A stretch of DNA of 64,000 nucleotides, from contig NZ_JAHKQH010000045.1 in the NCBI RefSeq assembly GCF_018861025.1, forward strand, positions 253,413 to 317,412. The letters are read 5' to 3'. This DNA comes from Psychrosphaera sp. B3R10 (GTDB taxonomy: Bacteria; Pseudomonadota; Gammaproteobacteria; Enterobacterales; Alteromonadaceae). The notes beneath the pieces were generated by a model, which was not told where the DNA came from, searched no databases, and saw only the letters and a list, made by a program, of their open reading frames with translations. Below are positions 9,265 through 18,942 of this stretch, in pieces (position 1 is the first letter of the stretch; every line of letters begins with the position of its first letter). A program made the position numbers and the translations under genes.

Positions 9265-11571
9265 ATGACCGAAGTGACGACCACCATAAGCAGTGATGGT
9301 GTTGAACAACTGCCACTTAGACGCTTTACTGAAGATGCATATTTAAATTATTCCATGTACGTCATCATGGATCGTGCATTACCTCATATTGGTGACGGCT
9401 TAAAGCCTGTTCAACGACGCATTATTTATGCAATGAGCGAATTGGGACTGTCGGCTACCGCAAAATATAAAAAGTCTGCTCGTACCGTTGGCGACGTTTT
9501 AGGTAAATACCACCCTCACGGCGACAGTGCGTGTTATGAAGCGATGGTATTAATGGCGCAGCCGTTTTCTTACCGTTACCCTTTGGTTGATGGCCAAGGG
9601 AACTGGGGTGCTGCAGATGATCCTAAGTCATTTGCTGCAATGCGTTATACCGAAGCTAGGCTTTCACGAGTTAGCGAACTTCTATTATCCGAATTAGGTC
9701 AAGGAACCGTTGAATGGCAACCCAATTTTGACGGCACTATGGATGAGCCAAAAACACTTCCTGCACGTCTACCTCACATTCTACTGAATGGTATTACAGG
9801 CATTGCGGTTGGTATGGCGACTGATATTCCACCTCACAATATTCGTGAAGTGACCAATGCATGTATTCACTTACTCAAAGACCCTAAAGCCGAGCTATCT
9901 GACTTAATGGGTTATGTACTGGGCCCAGATTACCCGACAGAAGCTGAAATTATTACACCATCTTCTGACATTGCGAAAATTTACGAGACGGGCAAGGGCA
10001 GCATTAAAATGCGCGCGACGTACGTTGAAGAAAGCGGTGACATTGTTATTAACGCGTTACCGCATCAAGTTTCTGGTGGCAAGGTGTTGGAGCAAATTGC
10101 AGCTCAAATGCAGGCGAAAAAGCTACCGATGATCACCGATCTTCGTGATGAATCAGATCATGAAAACCCAACTCGGATCATCATTGTTCCGCGTTCAAAT
10201 CGCGTTGAAATTGAACCTGTAATGCAGCACTTATTTGCTTCAACAGATCTAGAAAAGAACTATCGCGTTAACTTAAACATGTTAGGACTCGATGGTTTAC
10301 CTAAAGTTAAAGGTCTTAAACAGATATTAACTGAATGGTTAGAATATCGTCGCGAAACGATTACCCGAAGATTGCAATATCGACTCGATAAAATTTTAGC
10401 AAGACTCCACATCTTAGAAGGTTTGTTAACAGCCTTTTTGAATATTGATGAAGTCATCGAGATTATCCGTGGGAACGATAAACCAAAGCCGGTATTAATG
10501 GAACGTTTTGCTATCTCGTCGACTCAGGCAGAAGCCATTTTAGAATTAAAATTACGCCAATTAGCCAAATTGGAAGAAATGAAAATTCGTGGTGAGCAGG
10601 ACGAACTAGCAAAAGAACGTGACACCCTTGAAGCTCTATTAGGCTCTCGCGTTAAGTTAAGTAACCTCATTAAAAAAGAACTTGCTGCAGATGCTGAAAA
10701 ATATGGTGACGACCGCCGTTCACCAATTGTTGTGCGCAGTGAATCAAAAGCAATATCAGCCAAAGACTTAGTGCCAAGTGAGTCGATTACGGTGGTGGTT
10801 TCAGACAAAGGTTGGGCACGTTGTGCTAAAGGGCATGGCATTGATGTTGAAGGGTTAAGTTATAAATCTGGTGATGGATTTAAAGATGCGGCCCAAGGTA
10901 AGAGTAATCAGCAAGTCGTGTTTATCGACAGTTCTGGACGCAGTTTCTCGACAGAGGCGCATACCTTACCGTCGGCGAGAAGTCAGGGGGAACCCCTAAG
11001 TGGTCGATTTAGTATTGTCGCGGGTGAAGTGATTGAACATGTCATTATGGCCAAAATGGACAAACAATATTTAATCGCATCCGATGCAGGTTACGGGTTC
11101 GTTTGTACGTTTGAAGATATGGTGACGCGACAAAAAGCCGGTAAAGCACTTGTTAAATTACCAACAGGGGCAAAATTAAACGCACCTCAACCGGTTTATG
11201 ATATAGAAACGGATTCGTGTTTAGCGATTTCCAATGAAGGCCGTATGTTGGTTTTCCCTTTAAAAGATTTACCAATACTAAGCAAAGGTAAAGGCAATAA
11301 GATCATCAATATTCCTTCGGCACGTTCTGCGAGTCGCGAAGAATATGTTCGTCAACTCGTTGTCGTACCGCAGGGTAGTGCCGTTGTGTTACATGCGGGT
11401 AAGCGTAAATTAACATTGAGTGAACGTGATATTGAACATTATCGCGGTGATCGTGGACGCAGAGGAAGTAAACTTCCACGTGGTTTGCAACGAGTCGACA
11501 AAATTGAAGTCGAGGAAATTGTGGTGACAGACGTTGAACAAATCGAATCTGATGGCAACGCTGCTATTTAA
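9265..11571 (+). CDS. parC: DNA topoisomerase IV subunit A
   Basis: At 768 residues this is a full-length ParC, the DNA-cleaving subunit of the decatenase that works with ParE. The N-terminal domain is nearly identical in pattern to E. coli ParC ([36 protein letters not shown]). The catalytic tyrosine is Tyr128 in [11 protein letters not shown]. The quinolone-determining residues are the susceptible type, Ser88 and Glu92, matching E. coli Ser80 and Glu84. The C-terminal beta-pinwheel contains [11 protein letters not shown] and [17 protein letters not shown]. parE is not adjacent; plsC and rraB follow on the same strand. A TATAAT-like box lies just upstream of the start. Confidence 0.98.
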   Translation: MTEVTTTISSDGVEQLPLRRFTEDAYLNYSMYVIMDRALPHIGDGLKPVQRRIIYAMSELGLSATAKYKKSARTVGDVLGKYHPHGDSACYEAMVLMAQPFSYRYPLVDGQGNWGAADDPKSFAAMRYTEARLSRVSELLLSELGQGTVEWQPNFDGTMDEPKTLPARLPHILLNGITGIAVGMATDIPPHNIREVTNACIHLLKDPKAELSDLMGYVLGPDYPTEAEIITPSSDIAKIYETGKGSIKMRATYVEESGDIVINALPHQVSGGKVLEQIAAQMQAKKLPMITDLRDESDHENPTRIIIVPRSNRVEIEPVMQHLFASTDLEKNYRVNLNMLGLDGLPKVKGLKQILTEWLEYRRETITRRLQYRLDKILARLHILEGLLTAFLNIDEVIEIIRGNDKPKPVLMERFAISSTQAEAILELKLRQLAKLEEMKIRGEQDELAKERDTLEALLGSRVKLSNLIKKELAADAEKYGDDRRSPIVVRSESKAISAKDLVPSESITVVVSDKGWARCAKGHGIDVEGLSYKSGDGFKDAAQGKSNQQVVFIDSSGRSFSTEAHTLPSARSQGEPLSGRFSIVAGEVIEHVIMAKMDKQYLIASDAGYGFVCTFEDMVTRQKAGKALVKLPTGAKLNAPQPVYDIETDSCLAISNEGRMLVFPLKDLPILSKGKGNKIINIPSARSASREEYVRQLVVVPQGSAVVLHAGKRKLTLSERDIEHYRGDRGRRGSKLPRGLQRVDKIEVEEIVVTDVEQIESDGNAAI

Positions 11572-11667
11572 TTTGGCTTTATAGATAGGCATTAGCGCAA
11601 TATTTAGCTAACGAGTGTACGCTGAGTTTGTTACAATGCCGTCCTATTTTTTATTGGAGCAATCTAC

Positions 11668-12411
11668 GTGTTGAAATTAGTTCGCCTACTCATGTTGGCG
11701 GTATTTTTTGTGTTGTCTACCCTATACCTTTTATTGTTTATGGTAGTTAGACCATTTAAGCCAAATAACGTATGGCATGTAGCTCATACCTATGGTTTAT
11801 TTTTGCCTTTTTTAGGGGTGAAAACCGAGATCCGTGGTGAGCACAATATTCCAGATACACCTGTTGTTTATGTTGGCAATCACCAAAATACGTATGACAT
11901 TTTTACAGTTGCAAACGCCGTGCAACCAAATACCGTTAGTATTGGTAAAAAGAGCCTTAAGTGGATGCCATTTTTTGGTCAAGTTTATTGGTTGTCAGGC
12001 AATATCTTAATTGACCGCAAAAACAAAAATAAAGCCCACGGCACAATTAGCCAGGCGGCGAAAAAAATTAAAGAACAAAACATTTCTGTTTGGCTATTTG
12101 CTGAGGGCACTCGTTCGCGAGGTCGTGGTTTATTAAAGCTTAAAGCAGGTGCGTTCCGAACGGCCCATATGGCTGGCGTTCCTGTTGTTCCAGTCGCAAT
12201 TAGTAATACACATGAATTGATTGATTTGAATCGTTGGAATAATGGCAAAGTTATCATCGAATATTTACCGCCAGTGGCAATTGAACAAGATGATAAAACC
12301 TATATTCGCGAACAAGCTGACCACGTACACAATTTAATGGCGGCAAAACTCGAAGAATTAAATACGGAGTTAACGCCAACCAATGCAACTTCTGAAAGAA
12401 AGGAAGCATAA
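11668..12411 (+). CDS. plsC: 1-acyl-sn-glycerol-3-phosphate acyltransferase
   Basis: This 247-residue inner-membrane enzyme transfers an acyl chain to lysophosphatidate, the second acylation of phospholipid synthesis. An N-terminal membrane helix (about residues 5-28) precedes the catalytic HX4D motif in GNHQNTYD and the substrate-binding FAEGTRSRGRG. The VPVVPVAISNTH segment is the third family motif. Length matches bacterial PlsC. The start is GTG at 11668, with GGAG about eight bases upstream. It lies between parC and rraB; the rraB start is three bases after its stop, so those two are probably co-transcribed. Confidence 0.96.
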   Translation: MLKLVRLLMLAVFFVLSTLYLLLFMVVRPFKPNNVWHVAHTYGLFLPFLGVKTEIRGEHNIPDTPVVYVGNHQNTYDIFTVANAVQPNTVSIGKKSLKWMPFFGQVYWLSGNILIDRKNKNKAHGTISQAAKKIKEQNISVWLFAEGTRSRGRGLLKLKAGAFRTAHMAGVPVVPVAISNTHELIDLNRWNNGKVIIEYLPPVAIEQDDKTYIREQADHVHNLMAAKLEELNTELTPTNATSERKEA

Positions 12412-12414
12412 GTA

Positions 12415-12756
12415 ATGGAACAAATCGATTGGCAACAATTTACCAATGACATCGTAGAGCAACTACTAGAAGATGGCTCTAATGAAGAAGCTATGTATGT
12501 AATAGAGCACCATTTTGTTGCTGACGATGCGACAAAAGCCGATGAAGCTATGCAGCAAGGTTTCCTCAATGGTTGGGACTTATCTGAACTAGAAGTCGCT
12601 GAGACTGAAGATGGCGAGCAAGTCTTTTGCTTTGACGTTGAAACTGAATGTCCACTAGATGAAGTTATCATCTTCGAAGAAGTTGAAATCATGGTGGCAT
12701 TTGCAGAGAAGTCTGGATTGGAATATGACGGATGGGGCACTCACTTCGAGGAATAA
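12415..12756 (+). CDS. rraB: Regulator of RNase E activity RraB
   Basis: This acidic 113-residue cytoplasmic protein aligns well with E. coli RraB (YjgD): LLEDGSNEEAMYVIEHHF corresponds to the family's LLEDGSDPDALYTIEHHL, and the end LEYDGWGTHFEE matches EYDGWGTYFED. RraB binds the C-terminal half of RNase E and alters degradosome composition. This copy lacks the long acidic C-terminal tail of the enterobacterial protein. It starts three bases after plsC and is followed by a terminator, so it is the last gene of the parC-plsC-rraB block. Confidence 0.93.
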   Translation: MEQIDWQQFTNDIVEQLLEDGSNEEAMYVIEHHFVADDATKADEAMQQGFLNGWDLSELEVAETEDGEQVFCFDVETECPLDEVIIFEEVEIMVAFAEKSGLEYDGWGTHFEE

Positions 12757-12774
12757 CCCGTTTGTAAATGAGAT

Positions 12775-12806
12775 AAAAAAGCTACCGATTGGTAGCCTTT
12801 TGGGTT
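12775..12806. terminator. Bidirectional rho-independent terminator after rraB
   Basis: The stem GCTACC (12781-12786) pairs with GGTAGC (12791-12796) across a GATT loop. An A-tract precedes it and CTTTTGGGTTT follows. It separates the convergent rraB and MFS genes and can work in both directions. Confidence 0.82.
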
Positions 12807-12840
12807 TCTAAACTCGACATTAAATTAACTCAACCGCAAT

Positions 12841-14028
12841 TTAACTTACTTTAGCAATTAGAGACAGGTTAGCCTTGTTGTCCAATGACCCGCTTATTCG
12901 AGTGAGCACTAACGCAACTAATACTACTACTGCGCCTACCCAAGTTGTATTAATTAAATTAGACTCCGCTACAATAAGTCCGCCACCCCATGCACCTAAA
13001 GCAATACCAACATTAAAGGCGGCTATATTGAGACCGGACGCAACATCGACAGCATCAGGTGTGTGCTTTTGGGCCAAAGAAACAACGTAAACTTGCAAAC
13101 CAGGGACATTGCCAAAAGCAAATGCTCCCCACACTAAAATTGTAAGTATGGCGGCTATAGGGTGGACCGCAGTAAAACTAAAAGTAAATAATATGATCGC
13201 TAGACCGCTAAATATAACCGTTAAGGCTTTAATAGGGCCCATTTTATCAGCCATTTTTCCGCCCCAAATATTACCAATGGCGACTGAAACTCCATAAACC
13301 AACATCACTAACCCGATAACATTGCTATTCAGTCCTGTAATGTTGTTTAAGATCGGAGCCAAATAAGTAAATGCGACAAATGTCCCGCCATAGCCAATCG
13401 CAGTAATGGCATACACCAATAATAATCTTGGATGTGTCAGTACCTTTAATTGCTCTGAAATTTTCGCCGGTTTTGCTTGTTTGAGGTTGTTAGGAATTAA
13501 CATTGCACTGCCACACATTGCGATTAGCCCTAATGCAGAAACGGCTAAAAAAGTTGCTTCCCAACCAAAATGCTGGCCAATATACGTACCGAGCGGCACA
13601 CCTGTAACTAAGGCCACTGTTAAACCTGTAAACATAATTGCAATAGCGCTCGCGGCTTTTTCTTTGGGCACCAATCCAGTAGCAATTGTCGACCCAATGG
13701 AAAAGAAAACACCGTGGGCAAGTCCTGTAAGAATTCGGGCTACAATAAGTATTTCTAAACTCGGTGCTTGCCATGCAACAAGGTTCCCTATGATAAACAA
13801 GCCCATTACTGTGAGAAGAAGGTGTTTTCTATTCCACTTACCCGTCAGTGCGGTAAGTACAGGCGCACCAATGGCAACACCAAGTGCATACAAACTAACC
13901 AGTAATCCGGCAGAAGGTATCGTTACATTAAGATCTTGAGCCATAGTAGGTAACAAACCTACGATAACAAATTCTGTGGTGCCTATCGCAAAGGCACTTA
14001 GTGCCAAGGCTAGTATTGCTAAGGGCAT
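12841..14028 (-). CDS. MFS efflux transporter, DHA1 family (AraJ/YdhP-like)
   Basis: The 395-residue protein has twelve predicted transmembrane helices. It opens with LALSAFAIGTTEFVIVGLLP, the signature of the AraJ/YdhP/sugar-efflux branch of drug:proton antiporters. The motif-C-like TGVPLGTYIGQHFGW in helix five supports an exporter. ATG at 14026-14028 is chosen because GGAG lies seven bases upstream; an upstream frame to 14091 would add a non-membrane leader with no ribosome site. It is transcribed divergently from a LysR-type gene, which probably regulates it. The exported compound is not predictable. Confidence 0.86.
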   Translation of the reverse strand: MPLAILALALSAFAIGTTEFVIVGLLPTMAQDLNVTIPSAGLLVSLYALGVAIGAPVLTALTGKWNRKHLLLTVMGLFIIGNLVAWQAPSLEILIVARILTGLAHGVFFSIGSTIATGLVPKEKAASAIAIMFTGLTVALVTGVPLGTYIGQHFGWEATFLAVSALGLIAMCGSAMLIPNNLKQAKPAKISEQLKVLTHPRLLLVYAITAIGYGGTFVAFTYLAPILNNITGLNSNVIGLVMLVYGVSVAIGNIWGGKMADKMGPIKALTVIFSGLAIILFTFSFTAVHPIAAILTILVWGAFAFGNVPGLQVYVVSLAQKHTPDAVDVASGLNIAAFNVGIALGAWGGGLIVAESNLINTTWVGAVVVLVALVLTRISGSLDNKANLSLIAKVS

Positions 14029-14185
14029 AATCATCTCCAAATAGTTAAAAGTGTGTAGGTGAGTGCATATCCAAATTAATTGGCTTGTCACTTTGTCGAC
14101 GCTATTATTAAGCGTTATACTGTTGTGATAAATGTGGTTATTGGCAAATTACTTTTGTTGTTAATGGTGTTAATTGGGGTTGGCT

Positions 14186-15076
14186 TTGGATTTAAAAACG
14201 CGTTCTGATGATTTAGAAGTATTGCTCTGTGTCGTAGATTCAGGTGGTTTTTCTGCGGCAGCAGATGTGCTCGACATACAGGTTGCTCGGGTTTCGAGGG
14301 CGGTGAGTAAAATAGAGAAGCAGCTAGGCGTGAGTATTCTCACCCGAACGACCAGGCGAATTGAATTAACAGAAGAAGGCCGTAAGTTTGTAAATACCAT
14401 TAGGGCCGCATTGCTGTCGATTCAAACTGCAGAAAATGAAATTATTAGTCGTGGCGAACTGCCGGCGGGTAAACTACGTATTAATGCCGCTAGCCCATTT
14501 ATATTTCATCAATTAATCCCACTAATACACCCTTTCAAATTGGCTTATCCTGATATTGAATTAGAGCTAAGGTCAAACGAAGCATTTATCGACCTTATTG
14601 AAAAGAGAACTGATGTTGCAATACGTATCGGTAAACTTGAAGATTCCACATTACACGCTAAAGCATTAGGTAATAGTCCGCTTTATATTGTCGCATCGCC
14701 AGAATACATAGCAAAAAGAGGCTTGGCCAAACACCCTAAAGATTTATATCAACATGACATTATTGGTTTTTCCGATATTAAGTCTCTCAATAAGTGGCCT
14801 TTGAAGGGAGGAGAGGCAATTGCGCCCACCGTTACAGCAAGTAATGGTGAAACAATACGGCAGCTTGCTTTAACAGGTAATGGCATCGCCTGCTTATCTG
14901 GTTTCATGGTTCATGGTGATATAGCGTCTGGGGCACTGATCTCGTTATTAGCGCCATACCGAATACAGAATACGGAAAGAGAACAGATAAATGCTGTATT
15001 TTATAAATCATCTGCTGTGGCTAGGCGAATAACTGCTTTTTTAGACTTTATCAAACCCAAACTAACACTAAAATAA
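14186..15076 (+). CDS. LysR-family transcriptional regulator
   Basis: The 296-residue protein has an N-terminal winged helix (about residues 8-65) with FSAAADVLDIQVARVSRAVSKIEKQ-type helices, and a C-terminal effector domain with ADVAIRIG-like residues (TDVAIRIGKLED). It resembles the DsdC/AaeR-like group with TRTTRRIELTEEG. The start is uncertain: TTG at 14186 gives MDLKTRSDDLEVLL, the usual length, with GGGG six bases upstream; TTG at 14174 is an alternative. It is divergent from the MFS exporter across about 157 bp, the standard arrangement for a regulator and its target. The inducer is unknown. Confidence 0.88.
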   Translation: MDLKTRSDDLEVLLCVVDSGGFSAAADVLDIQVARVSRAVSKIEKQLGVSILTRTTRRIELTEEGRKFVNTIRAALLSIQTAENEIISRGELPAGKLRINAASPFIFHQLIPLIHPFKLAYPDIELELRSNEAFIDLIEKRTDVAIRIGKLEDSTLHAKALGNSPLYIVASPEYIAKRGLAKHPKDLYQHDIIGFSDIKSLNKWPLKGGEAIAPTVTASNGETIRQLALTGNGIACLSGFMVHGDIASGALISLLAPYRIQNTEREQINAVFYKSSAVARRITAFLDFIKPKLTLK

Positions 15077-15101
15077 TGTGATCAAAATTTCAGATTTTCT
15101 G

Positions 15102-15599
15102 TTATTCGCATCTTTCTATGACGGTTAGGTTTTCTGCGGCAATTTCGTCGGGTTCGTCAAAGTACGTTGTCACATGATTAAATACTTGTTCTGTATCGAA
15201 CTTAGCCCTAGAAGGTTGCTCAATTCGTCTTTGTGCAATTTGTTTTAAACATAACTCATTGCTGGCTTTCAAATAAATAAGCTCATACTTTGCATTCGCC
15301 TCCACACATAAACTAACGAACCACTTTCGCTGATTAATTGTATTTGCAGGGAAGTCCATAACCACATTTGCACCGGTCTTTAGGATGTTTTGCACATGTG
15401 TTTTTAATAACGGTTTTAATAAACCAGAAAACCGAATGTAATCTTCAAACGTGGTGATTTGATCTGGATAAAGTGACGCCAGCCATTTATCTTCAGAGAT
15501 TAGGATCCCATTACGTTCATTGTTGATGTTAACTGCAGCTGTCGATTTTCCCGCCCCCATTTTTCCGCAAAATAGTATTAATGTTCCATTTCTTGCCAT
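15102..15599 (-). CDS. Small P-loop ATPase/kinase-like protein
   Basis: The 165-residue protein carries a Walker A motif near its N-terminus (CGKMGAGKSTAA) and an LISEDKWLA segment as in nucleoside- or antibiotic-kinase-like AAA_33 proteins. A VVMDFPANTINQRKWF segment fits the Walker B and lid region, and QIAQRRIEQPS looks like an arginine-containing lid. The fold suggests phosphoryl transfer to a small molecule. Similar proteins are annotated as AAA-family ATPases of unknown substrate. It converges on the LysR gene with only 25 bp between them. Zeta toxin is related by fold, but no antitoxin gene is present. Confidence 0.7.
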   Translation of the reverse strand: MARNGTLILFCGKMGAGKSTAAVNINNERNGILISEDKWLASLYPDQITTFEDYIRFSGLLKPLLKTHVQNILKTGANVVMDFPANTINQRKWFVSLCVEANAKYELIYLKASNELCLKQIAQRRIEQPSRAKFDTEQVFNHVTTYFDEPDEIAAENLTVIERCE

Positions 15600-15988
15600 T
15601 GGCTTTCCTAAATTGGGCTATCGTTTGATCGAGTTAATATTTAACTATTATTGCCTATGATTATGGATCTGTGAATTATTTCCTAATTGCAATCACTAAC
15701 AGGAAATACATTATTGAATCGTTCGGTTCAGATACAAGCGTTAAATCGTTGGGAATTGGCTTTATCTATGAGTAGAGGGAAGAAGGAGCTTTGCCTCCGT
15801 GCTGGCGTATTCGGGGGAAATGATGAGTGACTTAAAATAGGGTACTGCGAGCTTGTCCCTCAATACTAATTTTCGTTAAAAACGTTTTCTTATTGGCAAA
15901 ATAGTAAAGCAAGGACAAACATACACTGCAAAATAATATACAGGGGCGCAGGATGCTGTCCTAGCTTTGCAATTTTAGGATGACATGA
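15600..15988. other. Intergenic region with no recognised feature
   Basis: About 389 bp separate the kinase-like gene from the end of nhaD; both are on the minus strand. The region must hold the kinase promoter and the nhaD 3' end. Only tiny ORFs of about 20 codons occur and no strong terminator stem follows nhaD. Confidence 0.5.
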
Positions 15989-17230
15989 TTAGTTTAGGAC
16001 TGTACTTGTCAGTCCATAGCTTAACCAGTAACCAACGGAGTAAGCGACGATTAGGTAGCCAAACATCGACAAATAACTGATGAAATTTAGCTCTTTTACT
16101 TTACTCATTGCGATAATGCCAGCTGCAGAACCAATGACTAACATCGAACCCCCGACGCCAGTAGCGTAAGTTAGCGCTAACCAGTTTGCTACGTCCATTT
16201 CTATGTCTGCTTTTAACAACGCGGCAGTCAATGGTACGTTATCTAGAATTGCAGATAGCATGCCTAGAATATAGTTTGCGACGCTGTAATCCATAGCCGT
16301 ATATATTTTTGTTAATTGGTTTAACACGCCAACTTCTTTCAAAATGCCAACGATTAGTAAGACACCTAGGAAAAATAGCAGGGTATCAAATTCAATTTCA
16401 CGAATGTAATTTAAGACGTTTTTATTTGTTTTTCTAACTAAATACTGCGCGATTAAAAACATGCAACTTAAGCCAAACAAAAACGTCAGGACCGGTGGAA
16501 TTTGATAAAGCGCATTTAAAAACAAAGTGGAGAAGATAGTGACGAGAAACACCGACGCGATGATTTTGTCATTTCGTTCAATGGGTAATGTTTCCTGCTC
16601 AAAGGTCAGCTCGCCACGCATATTTCGTGCAAGTAACAATGCGAGAACTAATACCGCAGTAAAAGATGGAATAATTAACAGCAATAAGTTCGCAATGCTC
16701 ACTTTGCCTTCTAGGAAAATCATCAGTGTGGTTACATCACCGGTGATGAGTGAAACCCCACCGCTGTTTACTGCGAAAATTATTAATGTTGCATATTTTA
16801 ATCGTTGACGGGCTGGGATATCGAGAGACGCGATAACAGCAACAGAGACTAAGGTTGCGGTCACGTTGTCGGCAAATGAACTGAACAGAAACGAGAAGCC
16901 GCCAATTAATAGCATAAACTTACGTTCGCTCATTTTTTTCGGAAGCAACCGCTGAACGAGATTCGATATAAATCCTTTGCTGTTTAAGTAAGCGACAAAT
17001 GTCATTGCAGCCATTAGGAACAGCCAAAGCGTTGCAATTTCTAAAATATTTTCGTTTAACTCATTAGTTATCTGCGCTGAGGTAGAACCATGAAGTGGCA
17101 CAAGGTATGCCAATAACCAACTTAACGTACCAATGAACAAAGTCGACTTTGCTTTATTGACGTGGATGACTTCTTCGAAAATTACCAGTAATAGGGCAAT
17201 AATCGCCAAGGTACAAATTATTATGGTCAT
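15989..17230 (-). CDS. nhaD: Na+/H+ antiporter NhaD
   Basis: This 413-residue multi-pass protein matches the NhaD family of the ion-transporter superfamily, which expels Na+ or Li+ in exchange for protons. Family features include the early FEEVIHVNKAKSTLFIG segment, FSSFADNVTATLVSVAV and AVNSGGVSLITGDVTTLMIF, whose Asp, Asn and Thr residues lie in the re-entrant ion-binding regions. SAILDNVPLTAALL is the matching second repeat. Length is typical of NhaD. It stands alone with its own upstream region of about 240 bp. NhaD is common in marine and halophilic bacteria. Confidence 0.93.
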   Translation of the reverse strand: MTIIICTLAIIALLLVIFEEVIHVNKAKSTLFIGTLSWLLAYLVPLHGSTSAQITNELNENILEIATLWLFLMAAMTFVAYLNSKGFISNLVQRLLPKKMSERKFMLLIGGFSFLFSSFADNVTATLVSVAVIASLDIPARQRLKYATLIIFAVNSGGVSLITGDVTTLMIFLEGKVSIANLLLLIIPSFTAVLVLALLLARNMRGELTFEQETLPIERNDKIIASVFLVTIFSTLFLNALYQIPPVLTFLFGLSCMFLIAQYLVRKTNKNVLNYIREIEFDTLLFFLGVLLIVGILKEVGVLNQLTKIYTAMDYSVANYILGMLSAILDNVPLTAALLKADIEMDVANWLALTYATGVGGSMLVIGSAAGIIAMSKVKELNFISYLSMFGYLIVAYSVGYWLSYGLTSTVLN

Positions 17231-17473
17231 GGGGGCTCTAGGCAGTTAGGTCAAATTTGAAACACATTTTAAAGTATTAACTCTATTATGGAACTGTTTT
17301 TATATAATTAAAATTTATTAACCTATACATTTTTAACAAAATTGAACTTAAAACGGCTAGCTAAAACGCCAATCACTGAAATTTGTCACGGCAATTAAAA
17401 TAATTCGTTTTAATTATTAACGATTTCCCTCTATAACTAACATATAACGTGTTAAACCAAATTGGATTTTATA

Positions 17474-18082
17474 ATGGTAAACCTAAAACAATTAGGGTTA
17501 GTGAGTACAATATTTTTTATGGCTTTGTCTTTTTCAATCAAGGCAGAGGAATTGAGTAAAACGGCGACAATCGTTTTTGATCAAGTTGAAGTTGCTTTAA
17601 AGCAACTAAAAGCAAATGACGGTTTAAACTCAACCGAATTAAAGGGATTAGTAAATACAGTTGTTTTGCCACATATTGATCACAAGTATTTTACCTTTAA
17701 GGTTTTGGGCAAACATTTAGAAAAGTTAACACCTGAGCAACGAGCTGAATTTGTAGAGTTGCTCACGATAGATTTAGTGAGTAACTACGCAGAGTCGTTA
17801 AAAAGGTACAACAACGAAAAAATAACGGTTGTTTCCTCGACCTTAGCACCGTCAGGTAAATTAGCTTCTGTTGCAATGAAGTTTACCGGTCAGGATAAGC
17901 CAATCAATGCGACCACCAAATGGCGCATGTCGGATAAAGACAGTGAATGGTATATCTACGATTTTGTCGTTGAAGGTGTGAGTCTATTGCAAACCAAACA
18001 AAAAGAATTAGGTAGTCAATTATCTAGCACAGGTATTTTGGGTACAATTGATAAGTTAAAGTCAAAAACAGCCAAGGGATAA
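17474..18082 (+). CDS. MlaC/Ttg2D-like phospholipid-binding periplasmic protein
   Basis: The 202-residue protein has a signal peptide (MVNLKQLGLVSTIFFMALSFSIKA). The mature part shows the MlaC-family pattern: a VVLPHIDHKYFTFKVLGKHLE segment, LTPEQRAEFVELL, LVSNYAESLKRYN, and a late WRMSDKDSEWYIYDFVVEGVSLL strand pair. MlaC shuttles phospholipid between the outer-membrane MlaA complex and the inner-membrane MlaFEDB transporter. None of those partners is adjacent. The gene instead opens an operon with an MscS-type channel (2-bp gap) and an MgtE-type transporter. ATG 17474 is preferred to TTG 17462 for signal-peptide length. A stand-alone lipid carrier role is inferred. Confidence 0.85.
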   Translation: MVNLKQLGLVSTIFFMALSFSIKAEELSKTATIVFDQVEVALKQLKANDGLNSTELKGLVNTVVLPHIDHKYFTFKVLGKHLEKLTPEQRAEFVELLTIDLVSNYAESLKRYNNEKITVVSSTLAPSGKLASVAMKFTGQDKPINATTKWRMSDKDSEWYIYDFVVEGVSLLQTKQKELGSQLSSTGILGTIDKLKSKTAKG

Positions 18083-18084
18083 CA

Positions 18085-18942
18085 TTGGAAAATTTATTAA
18101 CAAGCCAATTTTTTATTAGTGTTTTATTCGTCGTTTTTGCGTGGCTTGGCAAAAACGGCGTCACTCGTTTTATCAAAAAAAAATCATCTAAACCGGTTGC
18201 AGACAAACGTTACTTAATAAACAACACAAAAAACGTAATTAACGCGATTTTATTTATTTCGTTGTTTGCCTTATGGAGTGCTGAGTTACAGCGTTTTGCG
18301 TTAAGTATTGCGGCGTTTATCGTCGCTATCGTATTAGCAACAAAAGAAATCATTCAATGCGTTGTTGGATTTATTTATATTTCCAGTACGAATCCATTTC
18401 GAGTTGGGGATTGGATCCAAACCAAAGATTTTACCGGCGAAGTAACCGCTACCGATTGGGCAAAAGTGACTTTATTAGAGCTTGACCCAAAAGATCATAG
18501 CTATACAGGCCGCAGTGTATTTGTTCCTAATAGCCAATTGATCATGTTGCCGATTATTAACCTTAACTATATGCGACGTTATGTTAATCACTCGTTTTCG
18601 ATTGTACGAGAAGATACCAACTTTAACCCCTTTATTATAAGGGACCTGATGATTGAGAAGGCCAATCAATATTGTGCCGATTTTAGTGACGTGGCCGAGC
18701 GATATAATACTTTGATAGAAACTCGCTTAGATATAAAAATATCTGGGCCGCAACCTGCGTTTATTGTGAGTACAACAGATATAGGCAAAATCAAGATAAC
18801 AATGAGTTTATTTTGCCCAACAAAGCAGTCTAAAAAGATTGAACAACGATTAGTTGAAGACCTTTTGACGTTATGGTCAATTGAACAAAAGAAACATAAA
18901 CAGTTAGAAGATACGTCAAAAAACGAAGTGTTGGACGCGTAG
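18085..18942 (+). CDS. MscS-family mechanosensitive ion channel
   Basis: The 285-residue protein has about three to four membrane helices, then the MscS beta domain. NPFRVGDWIQTKDFTGEVTATDWAKVTL and VFVPNSQLIMLPIINLNY are the family signatures; the pore helix is less canonical than in the gene at 2376-3194. It starts with TTG at 18085, with AAGGGA five bases upstream, two bases after the MlaC-like stop, and the next gene starts immediately after its own stop, so the three genes are probably translated together. An osmotic or envelope-tension role is inferred from the family. Confidence 0.87.
   Translation: MENLLTSQFFISVLFVVFAWLGKNGVTRFIKKKSSKPVADKRYLINNTKNVINAILFISLFALWSAELQRFALSIAAFIVAIVLATKEIIQCVVGFIYISSTNPFRVGDWIQTKDFTGEVTATDWAKVTLLELDPKDHSYTGRSVFVPNSQLIMLPIINLNYMRRYVNHSFSIVREDTNFNPFIIRDLMIEKANQYCADFSDVAERYNTLIETRLDIKISGPQPAFIVSTTDIGKIKITMSLFCPTKQSKKIEQRLVEDLLTLWSIEQKKHKQLEDTSKNEVLDA

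Noticed and set aside
12300-12740. Long minus-strand ORF across plsC and rraB
   Set aside because: It is antisense to two well-supported genes, rich in serine and cysteine as expected of a shadow frame.
13406-13939. 177-residue plus-strand ORF inside the MFS exporter
   Set aside because: Antisense to a clear twelve-helix transporter; no family features or ribosome site.
15102-15599. Zeta-toxin assignment
   Set aside because: Only the P-loop fold is shared; there is no antitoxin gene and the protein is short.
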